Source: Cryptomeria japonica (taxonomy: Eukaryota > Streptophyta > Pinopsida > Cupressales > Cupressaceae). Taken from it: a stretch of 64,000 nt of DNA. The stretch's first letter is position 1. Every line of letters begins with the position of its first letter. The notes beneath the pieces are model-generated. The model ran no database searches, was not told the origin of the DNA, and saw only the letters and a program-made list of their open reading frames with translations. The stretch is taken from NCBI RefSeq assembly GCF_030272615.1, contig NC_081408.1, positions 61,092,114 through 61,156,113 on the forward strand, in the 5' to 3' direction. Below, in pieces: positions 47,909 through 61,288 of the stretch. A program made the translations under genes and the position numbers.

Positions 47909-50900
47909 CTACTTCTTACTAGTCCAAGTGACTGCACTGGATCTCAAATTGAACACATATCCAGAGGTTGATTTCCTATCATCAACAGAGCCTGCCAAAT
48001 CTGAATTTGTGAACCCATTGAGTCTAGGATCATGACTCTTAGTATAAAGAAGTCTATAATCAAAGGTGCCTTTCACATAATGCAACACACGCTTCACTGC
48101 TACCCAATGATTAGCCTTGGGGGCTATCATGAAGTGTGAAATGTATCTCACTGCAAAACTAAGATCAGGTCTAGTAGCAGTAAGATAGATGAGACTACCC
48201 ACTAGTTGCCTGAATTGTGTTTCATCTACAAGAGGAGAATCAAACTTGGGTGACAACTTCAAGCCAGTCTCCATAGGTGTGGAAGAAGGTTTGCAATCTT
48301 GCATTTGAAACATGTCAAGCAAGTTCCTAGCATACTTAGACTGAGAAATAAAAATGCTACCATCAGTCTACCAAACCTCAACACCTAAACAATAATGGAT
48401 AAGCCCCAAATATGTCATATCAAAATCCTTGCATAGATCTTGTTTGATTTCTGTAATCAAATGTGCTAAACTGCTAGTAATGATTAGGTCATTCACATAG
48501 ACAACAAGAAAGAGAATATCATCACCAAAGTGTTTGATATACAGATTACTGTCTGAAGGGCAACACTAAAAACCATGAGCAACCAAGTATTGATCAATCT
48601 TAATGTACCACACTCAAGGTGCCTATTTAATTCCATAGAGTGTTTTAACGAGTCTACATACTTGACGTTCTTTGCCAGCAACCTTGAAACTAGGAGGCTG
48701 CGTCATGTAGACTTCTTCCTACAATTCACTATTGAGGAAGGCACTCTTAACATCCATCTGATGGACTGTCCTTAAAAACTGAGATGCAATAGCGAGAAGA
48801 AGATGAATGGTTTTCATCTTGGTAGTAGGAGCAAATGTCTCCTCATAATCAATACCCTCCAACTGTGTGAATCCTCAAGAAACTAATGTAGCCTTCTATT
48901 TATCTAGGGTACCATCTGCATGATACTTGACCTTATAGACCCATTTGCAGCTAATGGTTTTCTTCCTTGGAGGAAGATTCGAGAGAACCTAGGTGTTGTT
49001 CTTCAAAAGGCTTTTGTATTCTGCATCCATTGCTTGTTCCCACTTTGAAATCCTTTTTTCTTCAGTATAAGTCTAAGGCTCATAAATTCTTTGAATGTTG
49101 GCCATGAGAGAAAGGTTAACTGTATTTTGCTACCTACCCTTATTTATGGAAGATTGAACCTCAATGAGCTCATCAGCACGAAGATCACTGATGGTCTTGG
49201 CCCACCACTTAGGCTGGAGATTAGATGTGCCAACATTTGATGGAGGAGGAGTAACTAGAACTGGAGGAGAAAGAGAATCTACAACAGGTGGAAGATTAGC
49301 ATCATCCAGAGGAAATTCAGGTAGTGCATCATCAAATATAGAATTTGCTTCATCCCTCCCATTAGGTGAACCAAATGGAAGATGAACACCTATATCAAAA
49401 GCCTTCAAAGTTTGATCCTCAGAATTTTGCTAAGACGAGGAAAGTTGAAATTGTCCTCGATCTTCATCAAAGACAACATCACAATTGAAGATGAGACAAT
49501 CAGTGTCTACATCAATCAGTAGGTAGGCCTTATGGTTGTCACTATAACCTATAAACATGAGCTTTTGACTCTTGGAATCCAACTTAGAGTGCTTAGCATC
49601 TAGAATCCAAACATATACAAGAGAGCCAAAAACTTTCAAATGACTGATCTTGTGTTTGCGACTAGTCCAGGCTTCCTCTGGAGTCTTCCCTTTAACAACA
49701 TGAATGGGAGACCTATTAAGGAGATAGAATATAGTAAACACAGCTTCTGCCCAATACTTCTTAGGAACATTTTTGTGTTCCAACATTGACCTAGCCATTT
49801 TTGTAACAGTGCGGTTACGACGTTCTACAACATCAATCTGCTGAGGGGTGTATGGTGTGGTTAACTGACGTTTTATGCCATGTGTATCACATAAAGTGGA
49901 GAAAATAGTAGATCAAAACTCCCCCCCATTATCAGACCTAAGAGTAATAATAGAACAACCATACTCTTTTTCTACCAAGGCCTTAAATTTCTAAAATATA
50001 GGAAACACATCTAATTTCTGTCTAAGAAAGTACACCCACATCTTACAACTATAATCATCAACAAAAAGTAAGAAATACTTGCACCTTGTAACATAAGTAG
50101 TATTCATTGGACCACATACATCGGAGTGGACCAATTGCAGTACCTTAGATGTTCGCCATGAGTCACAATCCTTTAACGGTGTCCTATGATGTTTCCCAGC
50201 CTGACAAGCTTAACAAACTCATTGATTATGAGTTTGAATTTTAGGTAGGCCATGTAATAAATATTCCCAAACAAGTGGAGCAAGATAATGAATGGTCAAG
50301 TGATCATATCGTTGATGCCATAGATGAGAGATAAAGGAGGATTTTGCTACGAAGGCATGCTCAAGAGAATCACCTGTATCCACAAGTCTATAAAGATCAT
50401 GATCCTCAATACCAACAATAACTATAGTGCATGTTGCATGATCAATAATAGAACACTTATGTGCACTGAAGATGACATCAAGATGAGGAGAATGCCACAT
50501 AATCTAACTCACAGAGAGAAGGTTTAGTTCCATGCCAGGAACGTAGTACATATTGAGGAATATAAGATTCCTCTCGCTAGACTGTATCTGAACATTTCCC
50601 TTTCCAACAACTGTATACTCCTCACCTCCTCCAAAAATAATTGAATCAATATAGGGAGAGAAATCTATAAACCAATCACGCCAGTGAGTGAAATACCGAG
50701 AAGAACTAGAATCAATATACCAAGCAAAATATTTCACATGGTTTGTAGGTCTTTTATCCATGAAGATGTAAAAGGAAGACTCTTTCTGCTCTGTGTGATC
50801 AGCAACATTAGCTTTGGGCTGAGACCCTCCGTTCTTCCGTTGTTCGGAAGCTATTTGGTTGCGACAATCTTTAATCAGATGGCCATATTTGTGACAATAA

Positions 50901-51640
50901 TTGCATTGAACCCCCTTCTTTTTTGAGCCTTCCTGCGACTGATTAGAGCCCTACGATTGAGAGAACTGAGATGACTGAAATTTGCCTTTATCCTTGTGAA
51001 AGGATTTGACTGCAAAGGCTTTCTCAGAGGAGGATGAAGTGGCACCGCTACCAAACTATGATTTTTAGTGATGCTGCTGTAAAAGTTTGGTGCATAACTT
51101 TGGAAATTTTAGATCAACATTTGTAGATGTAATGTTGAGAGTCTCTATGAAGTGCTCGTTGGATTTTGGTAGACTTTTGAGAGTTATGACTACCATATTC
51201 TCTTCCTCCATTTTCTGACCAATAGTGTCAAGCTGATCTCGAATGTCCTTAATCTTCGTGAGATGATCATGTAAGGACACATGTTCATCCATTATGATGA
51301 AGAACAACTGGTTCTTTAAGAGGAATGCTCAGCTTTTGTCAGATGTCTCTTGCAACTCCTTCAGATGCTTCCAAATTTGTGAGGCTGATTGACCAGAAGG
51401 AATCTGAGGTAGTTGGTCATCTGTGATAGAGAGATTGAGAAGCATGAAAAATTCCCTATTGTGGTCATCAAATTTGTCTTGATCGGCTCCGACTGTAGAA
51501 GGATGAGATTTTTTTCCTAAGATAAGATCATCATGGTGGTGATATTCGAAGATTGTCAGCATGTGCTACTTCCAAGTGTTATAATTTTTGCCATTAAATC
51601 AATGAGTTCCTTCTACCATCAAGTTGGTCAATGACACCAT
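47909..51640 (-). pseudogene. Copia gag-pol, minus strand, broken
   Basis: The start at 51640 reads MVSLTNLMVEGTH, then a gag core (HMLTIFEYHHHDDLIL; SQIWKHLKELQE; HDHLTKIKDIRDQLDTIG) with stops. A CCHC knuckle (CNYCHKYGHLIKDC) lies near 50910-50870. The protease site has WYIDSSSS in place of DSGAS. Integrase includes LWHQRYDHL and ARSMLEHKNVPKKYWAEAV (49798-49740). RT has YVND where YVDD is expected (about 48510), so a catalytic Asp is lost. RT/RNase H linkers (LVGSLIYLTATRPDLSFAV) and TSGYVFNLRSSAVTW lie at 48200-47910, and the end of RNase H continues to about 47545. Confidence 0.88.
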
Positions 51641-52395
51641 CTTACACGTTTCCTAATGCATGGAAAACAAAAAAACTAAGAAGAGGCATGAGAAAAGAAT
51701 CTAAAAAATAAATTCCAACACAAAAACAAAGGCAAAAATAGGTACAGACTTCAAAAAAATTATGAAGTATGACTGACACAAATTTAAAAAAAAAATTTGG
51801 CTGACCTAGAAAAATCTGAAGACAACCCAAAAATCCTTGCGAAAAACCTAGAAAGAATCTGAAATTAGAATTGAAATCCGCTAGCATGAAATTCAAGGTA
51901 CAAAAAATGATGCACCCACAAAATTTTGAAAACAACCCAGTTGAGCTCTCGGAAAACCCACCAAGAATTTTTAATCATAATTTTTTTTTGACTTGATCTA
52001 AAGCTTAAAAAACCTAATAAAAAATGCAGATTTTCATCCAAAAATGGGAGAAAAAAAAATTGCAGGTAGGAAAAAATTGCGTCGCGTGGTCGCACAAAAT
52101 GTAGGAGAGATGGGTTGCGGGTTACAGAGACGCGAAATCATGACGTGTTGGGAAATCATGCAGAATAAATCTGTTACGCGAGGAGGCGGGCAAAAACTTG
52201 TCTAAGAAGAAATGGCGCAATGGAAAAAAGAAGCTCATGATTTTTAAATTGCGTCGAACAACAAGTAAAAAACCCGATACAAGAGGAAATGCAGATAAGA
52301 TCAAAAAATTCATATTCTGAAAAATTTCTTCCAAAATTTTTTTTGAAAAAGAATCTTACGATTTTTTTTTTAATATCTTCCCTGCTCTAATACCA

Positions 52396-52570
52396 TATTA
52401 CAAAAGTAATTTGGTAAAAATGATTATTGTATTTATGAATGATCATGTAGATCATTATAAAGAATTACAAATAATCTCAAAATAGAAAAATTCTAATAAC
52501 TAAAATTACAATATCTTACAATATATTACATTATTGAGCATTAATAACTTAGCAAAATATAATATTAATA
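52396..52570 (-). repeat. 5' LTR of the minus-strand Copia element
   Basis: Aligns with 47361-47538 and is adjacent to the primer binding site at 52381-52395. Between 52380 and the gag start lies about 740 bp of untranslated leader. Confidence 0.8.
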
Positions 52571-53606
52571 TTCTTGCCACGGTCCGACCAAATTTTCACC
52601 AAATTTTTGGGGCTGTTAGACATGATGATATTAGAGTGTATCCCAAAGTTATAACTGATTTTGAGATGTTTTGATATGCGAAATCGGGTCTAAATAGTCA
52701 AAATAAGACATAATTAGGGTTTATGATTAAATGATTCATTGGAGGAAAATATAAAAAGGAGCACACTTAGGGTAAAGGGCCCAACTTTAGAATATATAAA
52801 GTGATGAGACATAACCTTAGATTTAATTAAATTAATTAATTAAATGCTTAAAGGGGAATTAGAAATGCAAGATGCAAGACACACTAAGGCAGGTGCTAGC
52901 CTATGTGTGAAATTGTACCACCCTAGCAAGGGTATACAATTTATGACACTACAATTAGTAAAGCATGTTTATATATATCCTTCTAATGTGGAATCAATAG
53001 CATACATCAAATCATGGTTTGGTCAACTTTCATTTGAACTGCATATGAAACTTCTTCTACCCTTGGGCACAAAAATCTTTTTATTAAATGTAATGACATT
53101 TTGAAGAGAAGCCTTAATAATCTATGTACTCTATCACTTCATGTATTCTTAATGTATTTCATAAGGACATAAAATTTATACCACTACTATATAAAATTTG
53201 ACATCACTATCACTTAGGAATATCATATAATTCTTCTTTCTTATAATTGTTTTCTAATTATTGTGACCTTTATCCTCTTAGGTAGGCTCTAGACACTCTA
53301 CCATATATCAACACTTTTTTCTACCATACCTATGGTCTCTATCACATATCTACTAATGGTTCCTTTTATCATTCTCAATTTGTGACCATCACAATAACCA
53401 TCTTTTTTATTATCATGCTATAATCAGTCTTAATCATTATAAGCTTTTGAATAGACCTTCCTTAATAAATTTCCTTGAAATGCCATATTGACCATGCTCA
53501 CTATTTTATAAACCTTTTGACTATATTTATGTCATTGAATATTTCTTGTACTCTCTACTTTTAGAAGACCCTATCACACATTCATAATAGATCATGGTCA
53601 CAATTA
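52571..53606. other. Spacer, no gene seen
   Basis: AT-rich. An 86-codon plus-strand frame (52844-53104) has no recognised features. Confidence 0.4.
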
Positions 53607-53611
53607 CATAT

Positions 53612-54397
53612 TGTGTAGGGTGAAAAGTGGATAATGGAAATAACAATATTGAAAGACTAAATGATTCAACCATAAAATCCTAGCCTAACAATAATAAAGA
53701 TCAACCATAACATATGGAGATTACCTAAGACAATGCAAAATAACAAAATAAAAAATATTATACCATCACATGTCCACTAGGGTTTGAATCTCCATTCTTC
53801 CTATCTCCATTGATCTTTCTTGATTTGTTTTCTCTCAGATTTTATTTGTGCACAAGAGCTCAACAAAGAATGAAAATGTGGTTGATAGCTTGATCGCATA
53901 AGATTGATTAGAATGCTCATTAGCTGAATATAATGCTTAGGAGGGTTGATAATGAAAGAAGCATCCTCTTAGATAGAAGACATTGTAAGAAATGGAGGGA
54001 TAAGATTAAGAGGTGTAAAAGATAAATGGTCGGCTAGGATTAGAGGGTAGGTAAAAGAAATAAGAAAATAATAAGAGGGTAGGTAGTGTAGGAATTAAGA
54101 AATGAATGACATGTGTCATGGGTAGAAAAGACTAATGAATTAATTAAATAAATAAAGATTTATTTAATTAATAGAGGAAATGGGATCAATTAAATAAATG
54201 AAATATTTATTTAATTTAGGAAAAGGACAATTTAAATAAATAAAAGTATTTATATAAATGAGGAAAAAGGCTAGAAAAGGATAAATGAATTAATTAAATA
54301 AATAAAGATTTATTCAATTAATAGAAGAAATAGGCTTAAATAATTAAATAAAAAAAAATATTTATTTAATTAGGTAAGACAATTTTAGGTGTCTACA
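53612..54397 (-). repeat. Solo LTR (Gypsy-type) with perfect target duplication
   Basis: On the minus strand it runs from TGTAGACACCTAAAATTG to CACCCTACACA, 786 bp. The flanks are CATAT at 53607-53611 and CATAT at 54398-54402. Its TGTAGACAC start and AATTAAATAAAT-rich body resemble the LTR pair at 3.4-5.7 kb. The interior was lost, presumably by LTR-LTR recombination. Confidence 0.85.
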
Positions 54398-54402
54398 CAT
54401 AT

Positions 54403-55109
54403 ATACCATCTTAGAATAGTTATTAGATAGGCATATAATGTTGTTTCTCCTCCTCATAATAACATGAATCCAATAATAATTCTCATACCATAAGATAATC
54501 ACAATATTTACCTCAATGGTATTGTTTATAAATTTTTATTTCACCTATGATTGCTTTTTCATGTATGATTCAAAAACCTCTCTCTTTTCTGAATCACCAA
54601 GAGGTCACATACAATAAAAACCCTTGACTATCACTTGGTAACCTTACATATAGAGATTATTAGAGAAATATAAGGAACATTTTAACTTATATAACACTAT
54701 CCTTATTCCTTTTTTCTATATTATATTTTGTTCTCACCTTGAGATTGTTATCATTGTCTCTCACAAGCCTTATTTGTACCCTAATACCTTCATTAAATCT
54801 CTTCAAATACACTCATGACATCCAAAAAAACCATCAAGTTATTGAATGGTACACTATCGTTTTCTATTTGTAATGAACTCTATTTTCTATTATATGTATC
54901 ATTGGACTTGTTAGTAACTAGACTTGGCCCTTTTTTAAGGCTTCTATAGGTCTGTACATTTCAATATTTTCTAAAAAATAAGTCTAGATGGTCTAGACAA
55001 CCACTCGCATTCCCTATTTTAAAACTTGCATCTATCATATAAGCCTTATCCACTCATTGTCAAGATACGCTACCTAGGATTTTTTACCTAAACTATCATA
55101 GCATGCTAC
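54403..55109. other. Spacer, no gene seen
   Basis: AT-rich sequence without recognisable coding or repeat structure. Confidence 0.4.
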
Positions 55110-55345
55110 CACTAGTACATTCGGAGCTGATTTCCAATGGCCATTTGTCGGATTTTCGATGAATTTTCATTGGAGTGTTGACAAAATCCACCGTCGAAAA
55201 CTCGGCGTCGGATTGGTCGACGATGCCATGCCCGTCGGAAATTTGACAATCCAATGGACTCTGCCGACGGTCAAAGAAGTCGTCGGTCAAAAGCTTGGTA
55301 TTCGTCATAATTCCGACGATGACCATTTTTATAAAAAAAAGTAAT
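55110..55345 (+). mobile_element. Possible CACTA-type transposon end
   Basis: It starts CACTAGTACATTCGG and is followed by many short sub-terminal words in both orientations (gtcggat, cgtcgga, ccgacgg, tccgacg), the style of CACTA element ends. No matching right end was found, so it may be a truncated end or another repeat. Confidence 0.3.
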
Positions 55346-57658
55346 AATTATCATTGATATAAAAAAATAATACCTGAGAAAAGCCCTTTTGGTTTCTAAT
55401 TTGGCATTACTGTACTATTCACTTAAGCAATGGGTCCATTTATCATAAAAGTGTTCTCCCCTTGTCATTTACCTAGACGGTCTCTTTAAATATTTTATTC
55501 TTGTTTGCTTTTAATCTACCTTTTCTAATGTTCGTTGGGCCTTATAAGTATCATGTGATTTTCTGTTGATCTGACAACCCGTGTTGATTCGTGACCAAAA
55601 AGTTCTCGAAACTTAGTTTCCATGAAGTAGCGAAAGGCGAAGGTGGACCTAGCATATAGGTTTGGACCAAAGCTAAACACCGATCAAGTTTCATCTGATC
55701 GGATAGACAGCGTGGTTTCATGAGATCAAGTTGAACGTGTTTTAACCTTCACGAAGTGGCAAAAGGGTTTGGCGGGTCCCAGAGATAAGTGGTCTTCTTT
55801 GGTTAAAGAATGATCGAGTTGGAAAAAGATCAATGGCTTCTCATTTTTTCGTGGTCGGGAGATGCACGAGCTATACCTTCAGGGAAATAGCAAAAAGGTA
55901 GAGGGTCCCACTAAGAGTGGTAGTAAATGTGGTAACCCCAGTTGGCGATGACATGGCGATGACAAGGCATTGAGTTGGCGGTATGCAGTGGGTCTGGGCA
56001 AGGTTGTCATAAAAAGAGTAAACAACGAGCAAGTTCTTGAGATCTAATGGCTCGCGTGAATTCGCGAAGATAAGATGCTAGCAAGTTAGTCATTGCGAAG
56101 TAGTGAAAAGGCCAATGGGCCCAAGGGATAGGCATGGCATGAAGTGAAAAGTAGATCAGGTCTATTTTGATCTAAGGGTTCTCATGGTTTCATGGCTGCA
56201 AGACAAACGAAGAATAATGTTTGCGAAGTCGCGAAAGACAGGTGGAAATCACACGGAGGAGTGACGTGGCATAATAGCTGCCGCTTTTTGTAGAGCTTGG
56301 AAAAAGATCAATGGCTTCTCGTTGTTTCATGGCTAGGAGATGCACGAGCTATACCTTCAGCGAAATAGCGAAAAGGTGGAGGGTCCCGCTAAGAGTGGTA
56401 GTAAATGTGGTAACCCCAGTTGGCGATGACATGGCAGTGACAAGGCACTAAGTTGGCGGTATGCAGTGGGTCCGGGCAAGGTTGTCATAAAAAGAGTAAA
56501 CAACGAGCAAGTTCTTGAGATCTAACGGCTTGTGTGAATTTGCAAAGATAAGATGCTAGCAAGTTAGTCATTGTGAAGTAGCAAAAAGGCCGATGGGCCC
56601 AATGGACAGGCATGGTATGAAGTTAAAAGTAGATCAGGTCTGTTTTGATCTAATGGTTCTCATGGTTTCATGGCTGCAAGCCAAATGAAGAATAATTTTT
56701 GTGAAGTCACGAAAGATAGGTGGAAATCACACAGAGGAGTGACGTGACATGTGGTTTAAAAAAGTGGTTGAGGGCCCGCCTAGGTGTAATCGGCAGTTAT
56801 GTGGGAATAGTAAAAGGGAACACGTGGCGGATTAAGGGTGGAACCAAAAGGAGTTTCTAGGGCTAATGGCCAACTGCCATGTGGTGTTTATTAACCAGAT
56901 AACAAGTGTGGTAAGTATTTCCAAGATAAAGGGCCCACTTAGAAGGCATTCATCTCAAGATTGATCCAACACTTCTCATTGTTTCGTGACCCGAAGATGC
57001 CCACAACTTAACCTTAGTGAAATGGCAAAAACCGTTAGCCATCAAGATGAGGCGCGGTTAGTTAAGAGGATTGACGATCCCGGTTGGAGTTAAAGGCCAG
57101 GTGGTTTGAGTTTGATCTAACGCTTGGCACGACCTCACAAAGGAAAAGTGCATGACTGTTAAACTCCGCAAAGTGGCAAAAAGGAGGTAGGGCCCGACAC
57201 TAAAGAAAAGAGATTAAATGGAGATAAAGGCGATGTAAGTTCTTGAGATCCAATGACTAGCGTTGTTTCGTGAAAGAAAAGAGCATGGGTTTTATGTTCT
57301 GCAAAGTAGCGAAAGAGAGAAACAGAGGAAAGACTTAGAGAAATTATGACCCATTGGAGCCAGTTTTGAATTCGATTTGGTGAATTTAATTCTGAAAAGA
57401 AAGCCGAAGCATGCAGAGTTAATTTCTAAAAACTTAAATGCCAACTTGCCCTTTTCAGTTCGCATCAACTTGATTTCTAAGTATTGTTTCATCAAAGTTT
57501 GTTGCAAAGCGAATTGTTGCAGAGTGATTTTCTTTAGGCGGATAATCAAGTTTCTTGTGCTTTTCTTGATAACTCTTGGTTTGTTCTCAAATACTGTTGT
57601 GTGAATTATTTCATTAGAGGTCTGTGCTAGCTTCTAGTGGTATAATTGTTTGACCAGA
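55346..57658 (+). other. Long non-coding leader-like region
   Basis: Repeated phrases such as gaagtagcgaaa, ggcccac/gggtccc and gagatctaatggctcg recur throughout, with no open frame. It precedes the long reading frame at 57659 directly and may be that element's leader or LTR-derived sequence. Confidence 0.4.
55817..56760 (+). repeat. 478-bp tandem duplication
   Basis: ggaaaaagatcaatggcttc occurs at 55821 and 56299, gatgcacgagctatacctt in both, and cacggaggagtgacg / cacagaggagtgacg near the end of each. The copies differ by scattered substitutions. Confidence 0.85.
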
Positions 57659-60600
57659 ATGGCACCCAAAAGAGAATTTATAGAGAAAGTGAATTACCAA
57701 GACCAAAATATCTGTGATGATTTTTTAGAGCAATTAACCATGTCCACCAATGCTAGGGCTAAGGCCAAAGAGCTAGTACATAAGAACCCTCATCTAAAAA
57801 TTAGAGATGGTCTTTATGATAAGGGTAATTGGTTAAGGGACCCTGAAATAGGATTGTCAAGCTTAGGACTCTTCAAAGTCGGTTTTGGGTAGAGGAATTC
57901 CCCAGCTCCTTTGAATGGCATATGGGAGCAGGATGTAGGAAAGCTTGTGGTCCCAGGTGTTTTTATGGATGTCGATTTGTTAGCCCTGATTGCACATAAT
58001 TATGACTCTATGGCAAGATGCATCAGGAACATAAAGGGATCAGTCTAGATTGAGATAAATGAAGATGAATTTAGGAAAGTGTTTAAACTCAGTGAGTCCT
58101 CCAATTTGTTAGAACCTATTGAATTTGAGTCATTAGCCCAGGTTTACAACACACAAAGGGATCATCTTAGAAGTGGCCCATTGAAAGAATTCTTTGTAAA
58201 GATAGGGGGGTTAATAGTTGTAGGCCCCAGCACAATGGAACCATTCTCTCTCAACCTATTCACTCTGAGAGCTAAGGGTATGTATTGGGCATTATGCCAG
58301 ATTTTTGGAAAGGATGCTGAAAAGAATATGCCAACCCATTATATGTTAATGATTGCACAAATTCTAAACCCCTCCCTAGAAATAACATTTGATTATGCCT
58401 CATACCTTGCTGATGCAATTCATAAAGGGCTAGTAGGAATAAAAAATGGTAAGGTGGATAGGCCATTTGGATGGTACTCCATGTTAATGCATATGTTTTT
58501 GTTCAAAGGGGCTGATTATTTTGGAAAGGAGATGGACCTGATTAAGGTCAAGGATAAAGAGGAGATGCCAGTGCAATTGTGGAGTATTATTCTATCTTGG
58601 GATAGAGAAGATGCAAGTTATTTAAAGTTTGATAGATGCTTTGCATCTAAAATTAGGATTCTTCTATGCAGAGAAAACCCTAGAATTCCTAAGGCTCTTT
58701 TGGAGTTTCTCAGACCAAAGGAGTTTGCAGAGGATATCAAGATTGTTCACAATTGGGGAGACATATATTTGTACCCTGTGTCTACTATTTTTAGAGTGTT
58801 TGGATTTAGAGGCATCCCCTTTTTACTACCCTATCAGGTCCCATTGAAGATAGGGATTGTAGAAGTCCTAAGACAAATTGGGGGAGTACAAGAAGCAGAG
58901 CTAACCAATAGAGGTAAAGGGACTATTTTCCCAACTATTACCATGGCTCACCATTTTGTGATCACTAAGGGTGGATGGAGATTTTTTGAAAAATTCTTTA
59001 AGCCATATAGGCTATCTACTGCAGTGTCAAGATGTGCAGACCCCGAGGATTTTTTCAATGGCATGTTCAAAAAAAGAGCAGTGTGCAGAGGTAGGCCACA
59101 TCAATTTTAGTTCCTAGAAGATCTGATTAGAAATGAATTCAGCTTAGATGAGAAAGAACCAAGGAAGGAGAAGTGGGTGGCATATAAGAAAGCCCTTGAT
59201 TTTATCCATCAATTTGACACTAGCTATGACCCCCTTTCCAGCTTCAATCCATTTGAGGAGAAAATAAAATTCCTGATTCTTTATTTTGAAGATCTCATGC
59301 AAACCTTAAAAGAAAAGAGGGAGGCCATAATGCAAAATGAGCCTGATAAGGCTAATATGGTATTGGCTAAGCCTGCCTTTGCTAGAGATATCCCATGCGG
59401 TGACTATGTAATGCACAAAAGGTCAAAGTACACTGTGATAATGCTAGTGATAGGTGAGCCTTCCACTTCAAAAGGGAAGAGGAAAATTGAAGATGTCATT
59501 GACATCCAGGATTCCCCTAAGAAGCAGAGAGTGGGAAAGGAAATTGAAACTGATGAGCCTCAATATTCTCCATCACCGTCTCCTATCCACATTGGAGATG
59601 AACAAGTTGTGGCTAAACAATTATTGTAGTTAGGGAGTCTCGGTGAGATTGCCTATACCTATGAGGAGACCCAAGAGTGGATGACCGAAGAGCCACCTAA
59701 TGCTCAAATGGATTTGACTGATGGTGAGTTAAAGGGCCAATAAATGGACCTTACTGTTAAGCAAGCTAGTGAAGAATTCCTAGCTAACAATAATTTTGTC
59801 ACATTAGGAGCTTTTATACAGTTTCTATGGAAGCAAAATATTGATCAATTCAAGACTAGATGTGAACAGAGGAAAAGTGAACAACCTCTTAAAATTACAA
59901 CTCAATTAGAAGAAGAGGTTAAGCAAGAAATGATGGAGGAGTTCAAAGCAATCACCCCTGAGAAAGGCAGAGAAATGGTAGCAAAGGCTGGTGTGTTGAT
60001 TCTCCCTGAATGGGATACAGCTAATGCCTTAGTGCTTGATGCAGTGAGGAAAGAAACAGAGCCTATGGAAGGAGTGACATTTAGCAAAGTTAATGCTGCT
60101 CTTGTCATGTGGTCTTTAAAGAAGGATGAAAACAAAAGAAGGAAGGATGCATCAGATTCTAGCCTCTTAGGACGCATGATAGTTAAAAGAGTCCAAGACA
60201 CAAGGGTAGTGGAAGCTGCAAGCACAGTCCTAGAGACTACAAAATTCAATGTTGCGGTGGCAGAGAAAGAGGCACAAGAAAAGGCTAATTTACAATTTAA
60301 GTTGGAGACTATTTTAAAAGCTTACAATGATGCTAAAGAAGGAATAGCCATCAAAGACAACATAATTGCTAGACTCTAGAGTCAACTAGCAGGTCAATAT
60401 CATCCCAGTGAATCTTCTACACTCATGATAGCCTCCTCTTCAGCAAGACCCCCTCCTACTAGTCCCATCATTGAATATCCCCCTTCTCCTATGCCTTCTA
60501 GTTCCCAATTACCTGAAAATGTCCAACATGAGTTGGAAAAATTGAAACAAGCTCAGACATTGTATGCAAACAAATATGAGGAAAAGGTGAAAGCCATCAT

Positions 60601-61288
60601 CTTGAAGTTTGCTGACTCAGTCAAAACCTCCAATGTATACATAAATATGAAGAGGATTCTTGAGATTTTGATCAAATTGAGAGAAGAAGAAGCCACTTTG
60701 GAACCAATCCTGAATAAGTGGGTGCCTAGAGGTAAAGAGTTAGAGCTCATGTGTTCTTCCCATGCAGATGCAAAAGAGAATGACAATCTAAGGTCCACAT
60801 GTGAGTTTATAAAAGAGATGAATATTATTTTAGTGGAAGGAGGAAGTATAAAAAGAAAAGCCCAACTTTATAGGAAAGAATATGCAAATCATAAATTTGA
60901 AATGTTTCCAGGAGGTTTCATTGGTCTTGTCTAGCTAAAGGAAGAGAAGACTTGGTTAAAGGAGGTGGACCACAATTTGTCCCTAAGGATCAATCAGATT
61001 ATTAGTACTGATGACACATCCTTATTTGTCCAAACAATTGAGGAAATTGAAAAAGTGAAATCTCATTATGGTATCATAGAAACTGAGATTGGGCATGTAT
61101 GAGTCACTTGGAAGTGGCTAGAAGATATGAAACAGAAGATTGCTAGTTTTACTTGGCCTAGTGATGATGTGTATTAGGAGTGGAAAGATAAGTATATGGG
61201 ACAAAAAGAAGATGCTCGGGAGCAGTTACAGGAGGTTGCAACAGAACAACAAGCAGAGAAAGTCACAGATGTTGAAAAGGACTTATAA
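57659..61288 (+). pseudogene. 1,209-codon unrecognised reading frame with nine in-frame stops
   Basis: From ATG 57659 to TAA 61286-61288 one frame is kept without a single frameshift, interrupted by stops at 57890, 58046, 59108, 59627, 60377, 60932 and 61175 (TAG), 59741 (TAA) and 61100 (TGA). The N-terminal half (58079-59107) looks globular (FSLNLFTLRAKGMYWALCQI; PFGWYSMLMHMFLFKGADYF). A basic, Ser/Pro-rich linker follows (STSKGKRKIED, PKKQRVGKE; about 59460-59580). Coiled-coil-like Glu/Lys-rich segments lie at 59800-60370 and 60520-60930. No RT, integrase or protease motif is present. It resembles accessory proteins of plant transposons in character only; function unknown. Confidence 0.6.

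Larger units (their letters stand above)
47361..52570 (-). mobile_element. Ty1/Copia element with short LTRs, minus strand, inactivated
   Basis: 5.2 kb. The LTRs (52396-52570 and 47361-47538, about 175 bp) have TA..TA rather than TG..CA ends as preserved. A primer binding site (minus-strand TGGTATTAGAGCAGG, 52395-52381) directly follows the 5' LTR, and a polypurine tract (aagagaggg) precedes the 3' LTR. The order gag, protease, integrase, RT, RNase H is Copia. Short LTRs and the motif style resemble the Ale/Ivana group (inference). The flanks ttccc and ttctt may be a decayed target duplication. Confidence 0.88.

Noticed and set aside
57620-57645. cttctagtgg near 57.63 kb as the right end of the CACTA-like element at 55.1 kb
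   Set aside because: Only six bases match the expected inverse end and the 3-bp flanks differ.
57659-61288. TAG read as glutamine (recoded or readthrough gene)
   Set aside because: TAA and TGA also interrupt the frame, neighbouring dead elements show the same stop bias, and plant nuclear genes use the standard code. Methylation-driven decay explains it better.
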